In this document: positions 29,001 through 36,647 of the stretch, piece by piece
Layout of the letters: each line of letters opens with the position of its first letter
Position numbering within the stretch: position 1 is the stretch's first letter
Origin: Prevotellaceae bacterium
GTDB lineage: Bacteria; Bacteroidota; Bacteroidia; Bacteroidales; Bacteroidaceae
Direction: 5' to 3'
Assembly: GCA_019420585.1 (NCBI GenBank)
Contig: JAHZGX010000002.1
Span: 34,272-98,271 of the forward strand
DNA length: 64,000 nt
The notes under the pieces: model-generated
Seen by the model: only the letters and a program-made list of their open reading frames with translations
Database searches by the model: none
Told to the model about the DNA's origin: nothing
Made by a program: the position numbers and the translations under genes

Positions 29001-29965
29001 TCGGCAATGTTGATGCGGTTCTTGTCCAGCCCTATGTAGTCGGTGAGTTGGTAACAGCCTCGGTAGTCACCGTTGAGAATCACGTCCACGTTGCGGCACC
29101 AAGGCGTAAAAGGCATACCCGCGCGCCGGCTCACCTCATAGGCCACATTGTTGCGTATGAGGGTCTTGTCGCCGTAGTTGTTGATGAGTGTCCACTTCTT
29201 GGCTTTGGCCGGCGACTCGTCACGCGCCGAGCCATGCAGCATGTGGTGGCTGCTCCCATCGTTGAACTTGATGCGGTAGGGCTTGTTCTCATGCGTGGCG
29301 GAGTAGTTCCCGCGCACGCGCGTCAGCACGGGATACTCCTGTATGAGCGTTCCATCCTCATAGGTAATGGTGATACGGGAATCAAAGTCCTGCCCCTTCT
29401 GTTCCGGCACATCCTCGCCGGCCACATGGATGCTCACCGTTGGCAGGCAGGTCACCTGATAGAAGTGGCTGTCGTCGCCCACACCCTCATGGCCATAGAA
29501 AGCCAGTTCGGCCACATTGCAATACGAACCGGCCGACCCCACATAGCGCACATAGCGGAACCCGCGCGACACACTGACAGGCACGCTGGTGGCAGTGCCC
29601 GGTGCCGGCCTGTCGGATATCAGGTACAGGGGCACGGCATCCATGAAGTCAGCGCGGTTGGCGCCCTCGAACAGGGAGAGCAGCATGCGGTCAGCACCCG
29701 TGGAGCCGTTTCCGCGAGGAGTGTAGGCTATGCGTGTGATGACATGAGGCTTGCCTAGATCAAGCCCAACCCACTGGAAGTCGGCAGAAGGAGCCGAGCA
29801 GTAAGTGTCGGCATCGCCGTCAAAGGCACGGGATGCCGTGCCGAATCCAGACTTGCTTATCACACTTCCCTGGAGACGCGACTCCGTGACTTGCGCACGC
29901 GCGGAAAGAGCACCGCCCAACAGGAGCGATGCGACCAGGACACAGGTTTTCAAATACAATTTCAT
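26069..29965 (-). CDS. CotH-kinase, GLUG, Ig-like and discoidin surface protein
   Basis: This 1298-residue protein has a signal peptide (cleavage after SARAQ). Domain order: F5/8 type C (about 25-155), CotH kinase (about 180-570), a GLUG-repeat region (about 600-790), a discoidin-like unit (about 830-1000), a BIG2 Ig-like domain (SEVNVMLGGSVQLAVEV to GFTAECEVTVV, about 1010-1090), a further discoidin-like unit and a C-terminal tail GVYDLWGRRW...GKVIIVDGVKRIK resembling a T9SS sorting signal. CotH marks are RGNYSATHENKPYRIKF and WDNDLALDNDYN (metal-binding Asp). Spore-coat CotH phosphorylates protein; the bacterial surface versions are uncharacterised. It is probably exported to the cell surface for glycan binding or modification. 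Confidence 0.85.
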   Translation of the reverse strand: MKLYLKTCVLVASLLLGGALSARAQVTESRLQGSVISKSGFGTASRAFDGDADTYCSAPSADFQWVGLDLGKPHVITRIAYTPRGNGSTGADRMLLSLFEGANRADFMDAVPLYLISDRPAPGTATSVPVSVSRGFRYVRYVGSAGSYCNVAELAFYGHEGVGDDSHFYQVTCLPTVSIHVAGEDVPEQKGQDFDSRITITYEDGTLIQEYPVLTRVRGNYSATHENKPYRIKFNDGSSHHMLHGSARDESPAKAKKWTLINNYGDKTLIRNNVAYEVSRRAGMPFTPWCRNVDVILNGDYRGCYQLTDYIGLDKNRINIAEMDETCTDSVRITGGYLLEMNGYAGQDPVNFTSRHGNPVSINDPDEKDIQPSQYNYIRSYFNAMEDRVFAPDYTNPLTGYRRMLDLDTFLRYFLACEFNGNTDMLWQVFMYKQRADSLIYTGPVWDNDLALDNDYNVYPGNQREEWTYKVRTAGNWSTLVSRVLADANAMARLQGIWAQLRADSLFTAADLVHYVDSLRVLVNESQRLNFLRWPYLTQQLHCNPKVWGTWDAEVDAVRDYVQGRVAWMDRKLNYGSLKQQDGAYQIASPLDLCTFSRIVERGETDARAELTADLDMSEFSSLFVPIGSADAPYTGTFAGGGHIIDGLSIAGESCVALFAHVGGACELHDLFLGNRSKVSGTDYVGALVGVVHGGTLLMERCGSQAAVEASGRNAAALVARVCAGATATVSDCYNVGTVRAARLASAMVAWSEGDLLMDRCYNAGTLRGEAPVSEFAVTEGKFQVTGCYDTFAFQVSNIKKVDVRSGALCFLLAGGSGDSPWRQNINNVRARDEFPVPIASHGVVYKEGDTYTNIPSTPQKYRYYKYEVTGIQGGNMIQFAEFDLLDENLDDMPELSIYAGTESSISHENWNNLDDGDLGTKYCSSFSGRASFFFDAGAVVEAFGYRIGTANDAAASPGRNPLCWTLWGSNTRTGNPDDGSWTLIDEQMGYNPLPATNQTECDYMLLRPVKGLAMAISEVNVMLGGSVQLAVEVMPRSMNGIPLQWSSSNEAVATVDALGRVTGVALGRCVVAATATDHGGFTAECEVTVVRELSGYRYFLLAVDDVQQGGSVQFSEFDLLDAAGSEHKPLSMYASKAEAYSTEVPENVLDDNTSTKWCGPLGQTAYLYMDAGMEMRPSAYRIYTASDAHTYSGRNPSSWRLYGSRTMLFSPDAEGWVLLDLRTDDATIEAVNLTPYDFDIDYTQVPDGIGDIAGDPDRHQGKARTGVYDLWGRRWNTPSEALKAGKVIIVDGVKRIK

Positions 29966-30067
29966 CAGGTCTTTCTTTAATAAAACAGCCTTGGGGCTTA
30001 TTCTGACATAACAGTGCGGCAGGGCAGCAAGCCCGTGCCAAGAGTCTACAAGAGTCTATGTGGAAGG

Positions 30068-30075
30068 CAAATTTA
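30068..30075 (-). promoter_or_regulatory. Possible -7 element of the CotH gene
   Basis: Read leftward TAAATTTG, 103 bases before the ATG at 29965. No TTTG at the usual -33 distance. Confidence 0.4.
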
Positions 30076-30214
30076 CTAATTTCCTGCCACCTACGCCTCA
30101 TGGAAGCCACACTTTTTGCATCCGCGCAAGCCGCAGAAGCAGGAGTAGGCCACAGAAGCCCAAGCCCGAGATGTGCACAGCCCCTCGCCGTTGTTCTTAT
30201 GCCTTATAAGAGGC

Positions 30215-30530
30215 TTGGATTGCTTTGGGCTGTCCGGCATAGCTCTTCTCGCAATACGTATTCCTAGCCCCGGCAATATGCATGCCCCGGCCAAGCGTGT
30301 TGTCTCGGAGAAGCAAGGAAATCCGCGTCTCAATTACGGCATGCTCTTCCTTGCAAGAGTCTTTTGTTTTGATTCTTGAAAGGGCTTCGCAAAATTGCGC
30401 CAACTGGAAAAAAATAAAAATCCAATTAGGAAAAATATTTTTTCCAATTGGAAACTTGAAATTGGGTGTTTCGGAGAAAAGTGTGAATATGCCCCAAAAA
30501 CATCAAGGGAACCATCTAAGGCATAACACC
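30215..30530 (-). repeat. Interspersed AT-rich repeat, copy B (inverted relative to copy A)
   Basis: The reverse complement follows copy A (21-325) from GCCTTAGATGG through GGGGCATATTCAC, CCAATTGGAAAAAATATTTTTTCC, TCAAGAATCA, GACTCTTGCA, ATTTCCTTGCTTC and ACAACACG to ATGCCGGACAGCC. The AT block at 30420-30465 can fold as CCAATTAGGAAAAATA against TATTTTTTCCAATTGG. Substitutions between copies keep the inverted symmetry of several arms. The flank at 30090-30214 (GGAGTAGGCCACAG, GTGCACAGCCCCTCGCC) has no counterpart next to copy A. Confidence 0.75.
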
Positions 30531-30648
30531 CCCTCATAGCACCGCACGGCAAAAATGGGGGCAGGGCAGCCGAAGTGCTCCCGCAAGGGAACAGGACAGC
30601 GAAATGCTGGAGATGAAGCATCACAAAAACAGGAAACTGCATGAAAAA

Positions 30649-30680
30649 TTTGGCCTCCCTAAGGAATTTCGTTATTTTTG
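30649..30680 (+). promoter_or_regulatory. Promoter of the rfb operon
   Basis: TTTG at 30649-30652, 20-nt spacer, TATTTTTG at 30673-30680, matching the Bacteroidota consensus. The ATG at 30713 is 33 bases downstream; the in-frame ATG at 30641 lies upstream of this promoter and is excluded. Confidence 0.75.
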
Positions 30681-30712
30681 CACGAAACAACACAAAACAG
30701 ACAATACTAAAG

Positions 30713-31618
30713 ATGAAAGGCATAGTACTGGCAGGAGGGTCGGGGACAAGGCTCTACCCCATCACCAAAGGCATCAGCAAACAGTTGATGCCCATATATG
30801 ACAAGCCCATGATATACTATCCCGTGAGCGTGCTCATGCAGGCAGGCATCCGGGAGATACTCATCATCAGCACTCCTTTTGACCTCCCCGGGTTCAAGCG
30901 CCTGCTGGGCGACGGGAGCGACATAGGGGTAAGGTTCAGCTATGCCGAGCAACCCAGTCCCGACGGATTGGCACAGGCGTTCACCATCGGAGCCAACTTC
31001 ATAGGCAATGACAGTGTATGCCTGGTGCTGGGCGACAACATATTCCAGGGCAACGGATTCCACGCCATGCTGCGTGAAGCCGTACACACAGCCGAAGCGG
31101 AAGGCAAAGCCACCGTGTTCGGCTACTGGGTGAAGGATCCCGAACGGTACGGAGTGGCAGAGTTTGACAGTCAGAACAACTGCATCTCCATTGAAGAAAA
31201 ACCGGAACACCCACGCAGCAACTACGCCGTGGTGGGGCTGTATTTCTACCCCAACAAGGTGGTCTCCGTGGCACACAGCATCAAGCCGAGCGCACGCGGC
31301 GAATACGAAATCACCACCGTGAACCAGCGTTTTCTGGAGGACGGGGAACTGAAGGTGCAGACTCTGGGGCACGGCTTCGCATGGCTCGACACCGGCACGC
31401 ACGATTCACTCTCCGAGGCCAGCACGTACATCGAAGTGCTGGAGAAGAGGCAGGGGCTGAAGATTGGCTGCCTGGAGGGAATTGCCTACCGCAGCGGATG
31501 GATTGACGAGGAACAGATGCGCCGGCTGGCACAACCCATGCTCAAGAACCAGTATGGGCAATACCTTCTGCAGGTCATCGATGAGGTGAAGAGGTATGGC
31601 AGGAACAACCAAGACTAA
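30713..31618 (+). CDS. rfbA: Glucose-1-phosphate thymidylyltransferase
   Basis: The 301-residue enzyme joins dTTP and glucose-1-phosphate to dTDP-glucose, first step of dTDP-L-rhamnose synthesis. The nucleotidyltransferase signature GGSGTRLYPITKGISKQLMP starts at residue 7, followed by YDKPMIYYPVSVLMQAGI, VLGDNIFQGNGF with the metal-binding Asp near residue 112, VSIEEKPEHPRSNYAV-type segment (here CISIEEKPEHP) and LDTGTHDSLSEAS. Length and motifs are complete. It is first in the rfbA-rfbD-rfbB order, 27 bases before rfbD. The start is set by homology and by the promoter at 30649-30680. Confidence 0.96.
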   Translation: MKGIVLAGGSGTRLYPITKGISKQLMPIYDKPMIYYPVSVLMQAGIREILIISTPFDLPGFKRLLGDGSDIGVRFSYAEQPSPDGLAQAFTIGANFIGNDSVCLVLGDNIFQGNGFHAMLREAVHTAEAEGKATVFGYWVKDPERYGVAEFDSQNNCISIEEKPEHPRSNYAVVGLYFYPNKVVSVAHSIKPSARGEYEITTVNQRFLEDGELKVQTLGHGFAWLDTGTHDSLSEASTYIEVLEKRQGLKIGCLEGIAYRSGWIDEEQMRRLAQPMLKNQYGQYLLQVIDEVKRYGRNNQD

Positions 31619-31645
31619 CATTTGACCACTAACAACCATAAGACA

Positions 31646-32548
31646 ATGAACATTCTGGTAACTGGAGCCAACGGGCAACTGGGAAGAGAGATGAGAAAGA
31701 CGGCACAAGAGAGCCGTCACCACTATATATTCACGGATGCCATGCCGGCAGAAGGGCTTGAGACCATCCTGCTCGACATCACCAACCACACGGCAGTGGA
31801 ACAGATGGTAAGAGAGAAGCAGGTGGGGGCGATTGTGAACTGTGCTGCCTGGACCAACGTGGATGCATGCGAGACAGACTCTGCCATGGCTGCTCAGGCT
31901 GAGAGGGTCAACGCCCTGGCACCTGCCATCCTGGCACAGGTCATGCGCGAGGCGGACGGACTGCTGGTGCACATCAGCACGGACTACGTGTTCGGACTGG
32001 AGCCTTACAACACGCCTTGCCGCGAGGACCAGAAAGGTACACCCACAGGAGTCTACGGCCACTCGAAACTACGCGGAGAACTGGCCATCAGGAACTCCGG
32101 CGTGCAGCACATCATCCTGCGCACGGCATGGCTCTACAGCGAATATGGCAAGAACTTCTGCCGCACCATGCTGAAACTGACTGCCGAGAAGCCTCAGATC
32201 AACGTGGTATTCGACCAGGCGGGCACTCCCACCTATGCGCTGGACCTGGCACAAGCCATCACCACCATACTGGAGAGGGAGTCGTGGAGGGGCAACACCG
32301 GCACGTACCATTACAGCAATGAGGGCGTGTGCAGCTGGTATGACTTTGCCGTGGCCGTGGCCAAGATGGCCGGGCACACCTCCTGCAACATCAACCCCTG
32401 CCACAGCAGCGAATATCCCTCGCCAGTGAAGCGTCCCGCATACTCGGTGCTGGACAAGACCAAATTCAAGCAGACCTTCCACATCAGCATCCCACATTGG
32501 ACTGACTCGCTGCAGGAATGCGTCAGCAACCTGATGGAAAACAAGTAA
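31646..32548 (+). CDS. rfbD: dTDP-4-dehydrorhamnose reductase
   Basis: The 300-residue short-chain reductase uses NAD(P)H to convert dTDP-4-dehydrorhamnose to dTDP-L-rhamnose, the last step of the pathway. The Rossmann motif VTGANGQLGREM is at residues 4-15; HISTDYVFG near residue 112 and VYGHSKLRGE near residue 140 carry the active-site Thr/Tyr and the Tyr-x3-Lys pair; the C-terminal domain holds GNTGTYHYSNEGVCSWYDFA. The start MNILVTG at 31646 places the Rossmann motif correctly; an upstream Met at 31622 would add eight residues. The gene lies directly between rfbA and rfbB. Confidence 0.95.
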   Translation: MNILVTGANGQLGREMRKTAQESRHHYIFTDAMPAEGLETILLDITNHTAVEQMVREKQVGAIVNCAAWTNVDACETDSAMAAQAERVNALAPAILAQVMREADGLLVHISTDYVFGLEPYNTPCREDQKGTPTGVYGHSKLRGELAIRNSGVQHIILRTAWLYSEYGKNFCRTMLKLTAEKPQINVVFDQAGTPTYALDLAQAITTILERESWRGNTGTYHYSNEGVCSWYDFAVAVAKMAGHTSCNINPCHSSEYPSPVKRPAYSVLDKTKFKQTFHISIPHWTDSLQECVSNLMENK

Positions 32549-32558
32549 CCACACATAT

Positions 32559-33695
32559 ATGAAGAGAAGCATCATCATCACAGGCGGCGCGGGCTTCATC
32601 GGAAACCACGTGGTACGCCTCTTCGTGAACAAATACCCCGACTACGACATCATCTGTCTGGACAAACTCACCTACGCGGGCAACCTGGCCAACCTCTCTG
32701 ACCTGGAGATGCGTACCAACTACAGGTTTGTGAAGATGGACATCTGTGACTACGAGGGAGTGAGCACACTCATGAGAGAAGCACACGTGAACGGCATCAT
32801 ACACCTGGCCGCCGAGAGCCACGTGGACCGCAGTATCAAGGATCCCTTCACCTTCGCGCGAACCAACGTCATGGGGACACTTACCCTCCTGCAGGCTGCC
32901 AGGGAATATTGGGAAAGCCTGCCCGAAAGGTACGAAGGCAAGAAGTTCTACCACATCAGCACCGATGAGGTGTACGGTGCACTGGAGACGAACCGCCCCG
33001 AGGGCATCAAGCCGCCCTACACCACGGCCGCCAGCAGCACAGAACACCAGTTGGCTTACGGTGACCAGTTCTTTCATGAGGACACGCCTTACCGTCCCCA
33101 CAGCCCCTATTCGGCATCGAAGGCCAGTTCGGACCACTTCGTACGTGCCTTCCATGACACCTACGGCATGCCCACCATCGTGACCAACTGTTCAAACAAC
33201 TACGGCCCCTACCAGTTCCCCGAGAAGTTGATTCCGCTCTTCATCAACAACATACGCCACCGCCTGCCGCTTCCTGTGTACGGCAAGGGCGAGAACATAC
33301 GCGACTGGCTCTACGTGGAGGACCATGCGCGTGCCATTGACCTCATCTTCCATCAGGGCAGGGTGGCCGAGACCTACAACATCGGCGGCTTCAACGAATG
33401 GAAGAACATTGACATCATCAAAGTAATCATCAAGACCGTGGACCGGCTGCTGGGACGCAAGGAAGGCGAGGACCTCAACCTCATCACCTATGTGACAGAC
33501 CGTCCGGGGCACGACGCACGCTATGCCATAGACAGCAGCAAACTGCAGCAGGAACTGGGATGGGAACCCAGCCTACAGTTTGAGGAGGGCATAGAGAAGA
33601 CCGTGAGATGGTATCTGGACAACCAAGAATGGCTGGACAACATCACATCGGGCGAATACGAGAAATACTATCAGAGCATGTACGCAGGACGCTGA
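32559..33695 (+). CDS. rfbB: dTDP-glucose 4,6-dehydratase
   Basis: The 378-residue enzyme converts dTDP-glucose to dTDP-4-dehydro-6-deoxyglucose. GGAGFIGNHVVRLF at residue 8 binds NAD; HLAAESHVDRSI, HISTDEVYGAL with the catalytic Asp-Glu pair near residue 132, and SPYSASKASSDHFVRA with the Tyr-x3-Lys motif near residue 182 are intact, followed by CSNNYGPYQFPEKLIPL and WLYVEDHARAI. It starts 10 bases after rfbD. The RfbC epimerase, needed for a complete rhamnose pathway, is not found next to these genes. Confidence 0.96.
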   Translation: MKRSIIITGGAGFIGNHVVRLFVNKYPDYDIICLDKLTYAGNLANLSDLEMRTNYRFVKMDICDYEGVSTLMREAHVNGIIHLAAESHVDRSIKDPFTFARTNVMGTLTLLQAAREYWESLPERYEGKKFYHISTDEVYGALETNRPEGIKPPYTTAASSTEHQLAYGDQFFHEDTPYRPHSPYSASKASSDHFVRAFHDTYGMPTIVTNCSNNYGPYQFPEKLIPLFINNIRHRLPLPVYGKGENIRDWLYVEDHARAIDLIFHQGRVAETYNIGGFNEWKNIDIIKVIIKTVDRLLGRKEGEDLNLITYVTDRPGHDARYAIDSSKLQQELGWEPSLQFEEGIEKTVRWYLDNQEWLDNITSGEYEKYYQSMYAGR

Positions 33696-33775
33696 CACAT
33701 CCCGCCCACATGCATCCACCGGGCGGGCACATGCCCGCCCGCAAATGACCCAAAAGCAAAACACCAAGAACAATC

Positions 33776-36628
33776 ATGCGCAAAGGAATCATCACACTGA
33801 CGACACTGCTGCTGGGAGGCACACTGACGGCATCCGCACAGACGGCATCAAGCAACATGCCCACCACACTGGACGGATGGGCAAGCAGAGCGGAACGGTT
33901 CGGGAAAGCCATCCCGCAGGAGCAAGTGTTCGTGCACATGGACAACAACTGCTATTTCCTGGGAGACACCATCTATTATAAGGCTTACCTGCAACGCTCT
34001 GACACCCGCAAGCCCAGCCTGGTGAGCGGCGTGCTCTATGCCGACCTGTACAACCAGGACGGCTATCTGGTGGAGCGACAGCAACTGGAGGTCAAGAACG
34101 GACAGTGCTATGGCTCATTCCTTCTGCCAGACACACTTTACAGCGGATATTACGAACTGAGAGCATACACACGCTGGATGCTCAACTGGGGCATCACCGA
34201 CCACGCGCACAGCAAACTGGCCGAACAATGGTTCATGACCCGCGGTTACGCACGTGACTATTACATTGACTACGACAAACTCTACAGCCGCACCTTCCCC
34301 GTATACGACAAGCCTAAGAAAGAGGGAGTGTTTGACCACAACATGACTCTGCGTCCACTCAGGAAAAGACTGGCAGGCAACGACAAAGATCCCAACCTCA
34401 TGCTCAGCCTGTACCCCGAAGGGGGCGACCTGGTGGCGGGCGTACCATGTCGGGTGGCCTGGGAAGGAAACACCGAGGAAGGCCTTCACAAAGAAGGCGA
34501 ACTCACAGTGACCGACCAAAGCGGTCAACAGGTGACCACCGCCAAGACGGAAAACCGCGGACGGGGAACATTCACCTTCACGCCAGAAGCAGGAAAAACC
34601 TACACGGCAACACTGAAGGCGGGCACGCAGGAGGCCAAAGCCAAACTGCCCAAGCCACAGGCTGACGGATGCGCCATACAGGTGGAACAGGCTGACGGAC
34701 AGGTGACCATCAGCCTGGCATGCGCAGGACAAGCCGCACAGGAGCCGTTGGGCGTGACCATCATGTGCCAAGGCATGCAGCAGGACTTCCGCCAACTGGA
34801 ACCTGGCAAACAGCAGAACATAACCATGAAGACTGATGCACTGGCTACGGGAGTCAACCAAGTAACAGTGTTCAATGCCGCCGGCAGGGTATGGGCAGAC
34901 CGTCTGTTCTTCGTAAAGAACGCCACAACGCCGCTTGGCAACACGCTTTCCTTCAGCGGACTGAACAAGCAGGGAACCGAGGCATACGCTCCTGTGGACG
35001 TGGAGATTGCGGGCGGAGTGCCCGGAAGCAACATAAGCGTGGCCGTGAGGGATGCCGAACATACAGAATACTTGTTTGATGATGCCAACATCATGACAGA
35101 GATGCTGCTCGGAAGTCAAGTAAAGGGATTTGTGGAAAACCCAGGATATTTCTTTGAGAAAGACGACAGTGAGCACCGCAGAGCCCTCGACCTCCTGCTC
35201 ATGGTGCAGGGCTGGCGGCGCTTTGACTGGTATGCCATGGCCACGCCGGGAGCCTTTGAATTGCTGCACCAGCCCGAGCGCACACCGCTCATGACGGGCA
35301 CGGTGAACAATTACGATGCTTTGCAACAGGCCAACGCACTGGATGCAAAGGTTGAAGAAACAAGGGAGAAACTCATGCAGACCGATGGGGAAAAGGAAGC
35401 GCAGAAGGCCGACAAAACCCACCGCAACAGCGTGGCCGAGAATGTCAACGGTGACAAGATAAAGGATGTGGCAGCCGAGATGAACGTATTCGCCCAGGAA
35501 AGCGAGCGACTGCAGCGTCCCAACAACGCCATGCGACCGCAGGATGTGCACGGACGTTACTGGAACACACCACACGGCCCCAAGCGTCCTGTACTGGTAC
35601 ATGCCGAGTTCGTGAAGGGAGATCCAAAATCGGGCGTAACAGGTGACGTGGCCACGAAAGGGGCGCGATTCAGCATACAGAGCCCACGCTTCTTCGAGGG
35701 CTGCAAGTTCTTCCTGGCCGCCTCCGACACCACGAAATGGAACGATGCACAACGCAGGAACTTCCTGTGGGTCAACAGTGGCGAAGACGAGAAGGAAAAA
35801 CTGAACTACCCGGAGTTTTACGTGAAACTAGATCAGTACAACCCACGCTTCGTAAAGCCCTACACATGGTATCAGACCCATCTGGCCGAGGCACCCAAGG
35901 GATCGGCCATCAATGAGGACTGGCTCTACGATGACGCACGCGCGCTGCACACCGTGACCGTGCAGGCCAAGCGCAACTCTTACACGCGCTTCGATGCTAG
36001 CAAGCCCGCTTATGTAGTGGATGCATACGATGCCTTCAACGCAGTGTCCGATGCAGGACTCCAACATGCCATCTACACCAGTTACCAGCAGTTTGCCCAA
36101 AACGTGGCACGCTATTACATAGGTGACATGAACCAAGAGCGCAACTACGAACTGGAGATAAGGTTCAACTCGAAGAACGCATCGGCCAACCTGCCTCAAA
36201 AGGAGATAGACAAGTACAATCACCTCACTATGCTCGACAAAGTGTACATCTACACCGACTACAGCCCACGACAGGAAGGCAGCAAGAAATATGAGGCCAG
36301 CAACCAGCCGCTGGTCATCGTGGATCTCAGGCTCCATGACAACGAGATGAAGCGTACCACCTACCGCGACAGATTCTACCAACTGCCTGGATTCTCACTC
36401 TGTTACGAGTACTACCGCCCCTCATACGACAGCAAGCCTCTGCCCGAGCACAAGGACTACAGGCGCACTCTCTACTGGAACCCGGATGTGCAACTGGACG
36501 AGAGCGGCAAGGCGAAAATCCACTTCTACAACAACGGGAAGCACACACTGATGGGCATCAGTGCCGAGGGAATGGCCGGAGACGGAACCCTGCAGAGCGG
36601 AAAAGAAATGCCCGAAGACAGGAAATAG
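33776..36628 (+). CDS. Large periplasmic MG2-type protein with TonB-plug-like region
   Basis: A 950-residue protein with a signal peptide (cleavage after ASAQT). Residues about 45-150 form an MG2 (macroglobulin) domain with VHMDNNCYFLGDTIYYKAYL and GYYELRAYTRWMLN. Further beta-sandwich domains follow to about residue 540, then a charged helical stretch (about 520-600). Residues about 720-870 resemble a TonB-dependent-receptor plug (HTVTVQAKRNSYTRFD onward), without any barrel; the C-terminal 50 residues contain RRTLYWNPDVQLDESGKAKIHFY. Such proteins are widespread but uncharacterised in Bacteroidota. It lies 80 bases after rfbB and 19 bases before a kinase gene. Confidence 0.7.
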   Translation: MRKGIITLTTLLLGGTLTASAQTASSNMPTTLDGWASRAERFGKAIPQEQVFVHMDNNCYFLGDTIYYKAYLQRSDTRKPSLVSGVLYADLYNQDGYLVERQQLEVKNGQCYGSFLLPDTLYSGYYELRAYTRWMLNWGITDHAHSKLAEQWFMTRGYARDYYIDYDKLYSRTFPVYDKPKKEGVFDHNMTLRPLRKRLAGNDKDPNLMLSLYPEGGDLVAGVPCRVAWEGNTEEGLHKEGELTVTDQSGQQVTTAKTENRGRGTFTFTPEAGKTYTATLKAGTQEAKAKLPKPQADGCAIQVEQADGQVTISLACAGQAAQEPLGVTIMCQGMQQDFRQLEPGKQQNITMKTDALATGVNQVTVFNAAGRVWADRLFFVKNATTPLGNTLSFSGLNKQGTEAYAPVDVEIAGGVPGSNISVAVRDAEHTEYLFDDANIMTEMLLGSQVKGFVENPGYFFEKDDSEHRRALDLLLMVQGWRRFDWYAMATPGAFELLHQPERTPLMTGTVNNYDALQQANALDAKVEETREKLMQTDGEKEAQKADKTHRNSVAENVNGDKIKDVAAEMNVFAQESERLQRPNNAMRPQDVHGRYWNTPHGPKRPVLVHAEFVKGDPKSGVTGDVATKGARFSIQSPRFFEGCKFFLAASDTTKWNDAQRRNFLWVNSGEDEKEKLNYPEFYVKLDQYNPRFVKPYTWYQTHLAEAPKGSAINEDWLYDDARALHTVTVQAKRNSYTRFDASKPAYVVDAYDAFNAVSDAGLQHAIYTSYQQFAQNVARYYIGDMNQERNYELEIRFNSKNASANLPQKEIDKYNHLTMLDKVYIYTDYSPRQEGSKKYEASNQPLVIVDLRLHDNEMKRTTYRDRFYQLPGFSLCYEYYRPSYDSKPLPEHKDYRRTLYWNPDVQLDESGKAKIHFYNNGKHTLMGISAEGMAGDGTLQSGKEMPEDRK

Positions 36629-36647
36629 ACTGACAACACTCAATATT

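Larger units (their letters stand above)
29966..30712. other. Intergenic region between the CotH gene and rfbA
   Basis: About 750 bases between divergent genes with no gene I can support. It contains the possible promoter of the CotH gene (30068-30075), repeat copy B (30215-30530) and the rfbA promoter (30649-30680). Several frames of 60-130 codons cross it but look like translations of the repeat. Confidence 0.6.

Noticed and set aside
18520..29965. A SusC/SusD polysaccharide utilisation locus
   Set aside because: Although large binding proteins are present, no TonB-dependent barrel or SusD-type TPR lipoprotein is found next to them.
30091..30333. An 80-residue Cys-rich protein on the - strand
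   Set aside because: It lies partly in repeat copy B, has no promoter, and its frame is not kept in copy A.
34115..35752. A 545-codon open frame on the - strand
   Set aside because: Antisense to the MG2 protein, which has a signal peptide and domains; the antisense translation is rich in Cys, His and Val without motifs.
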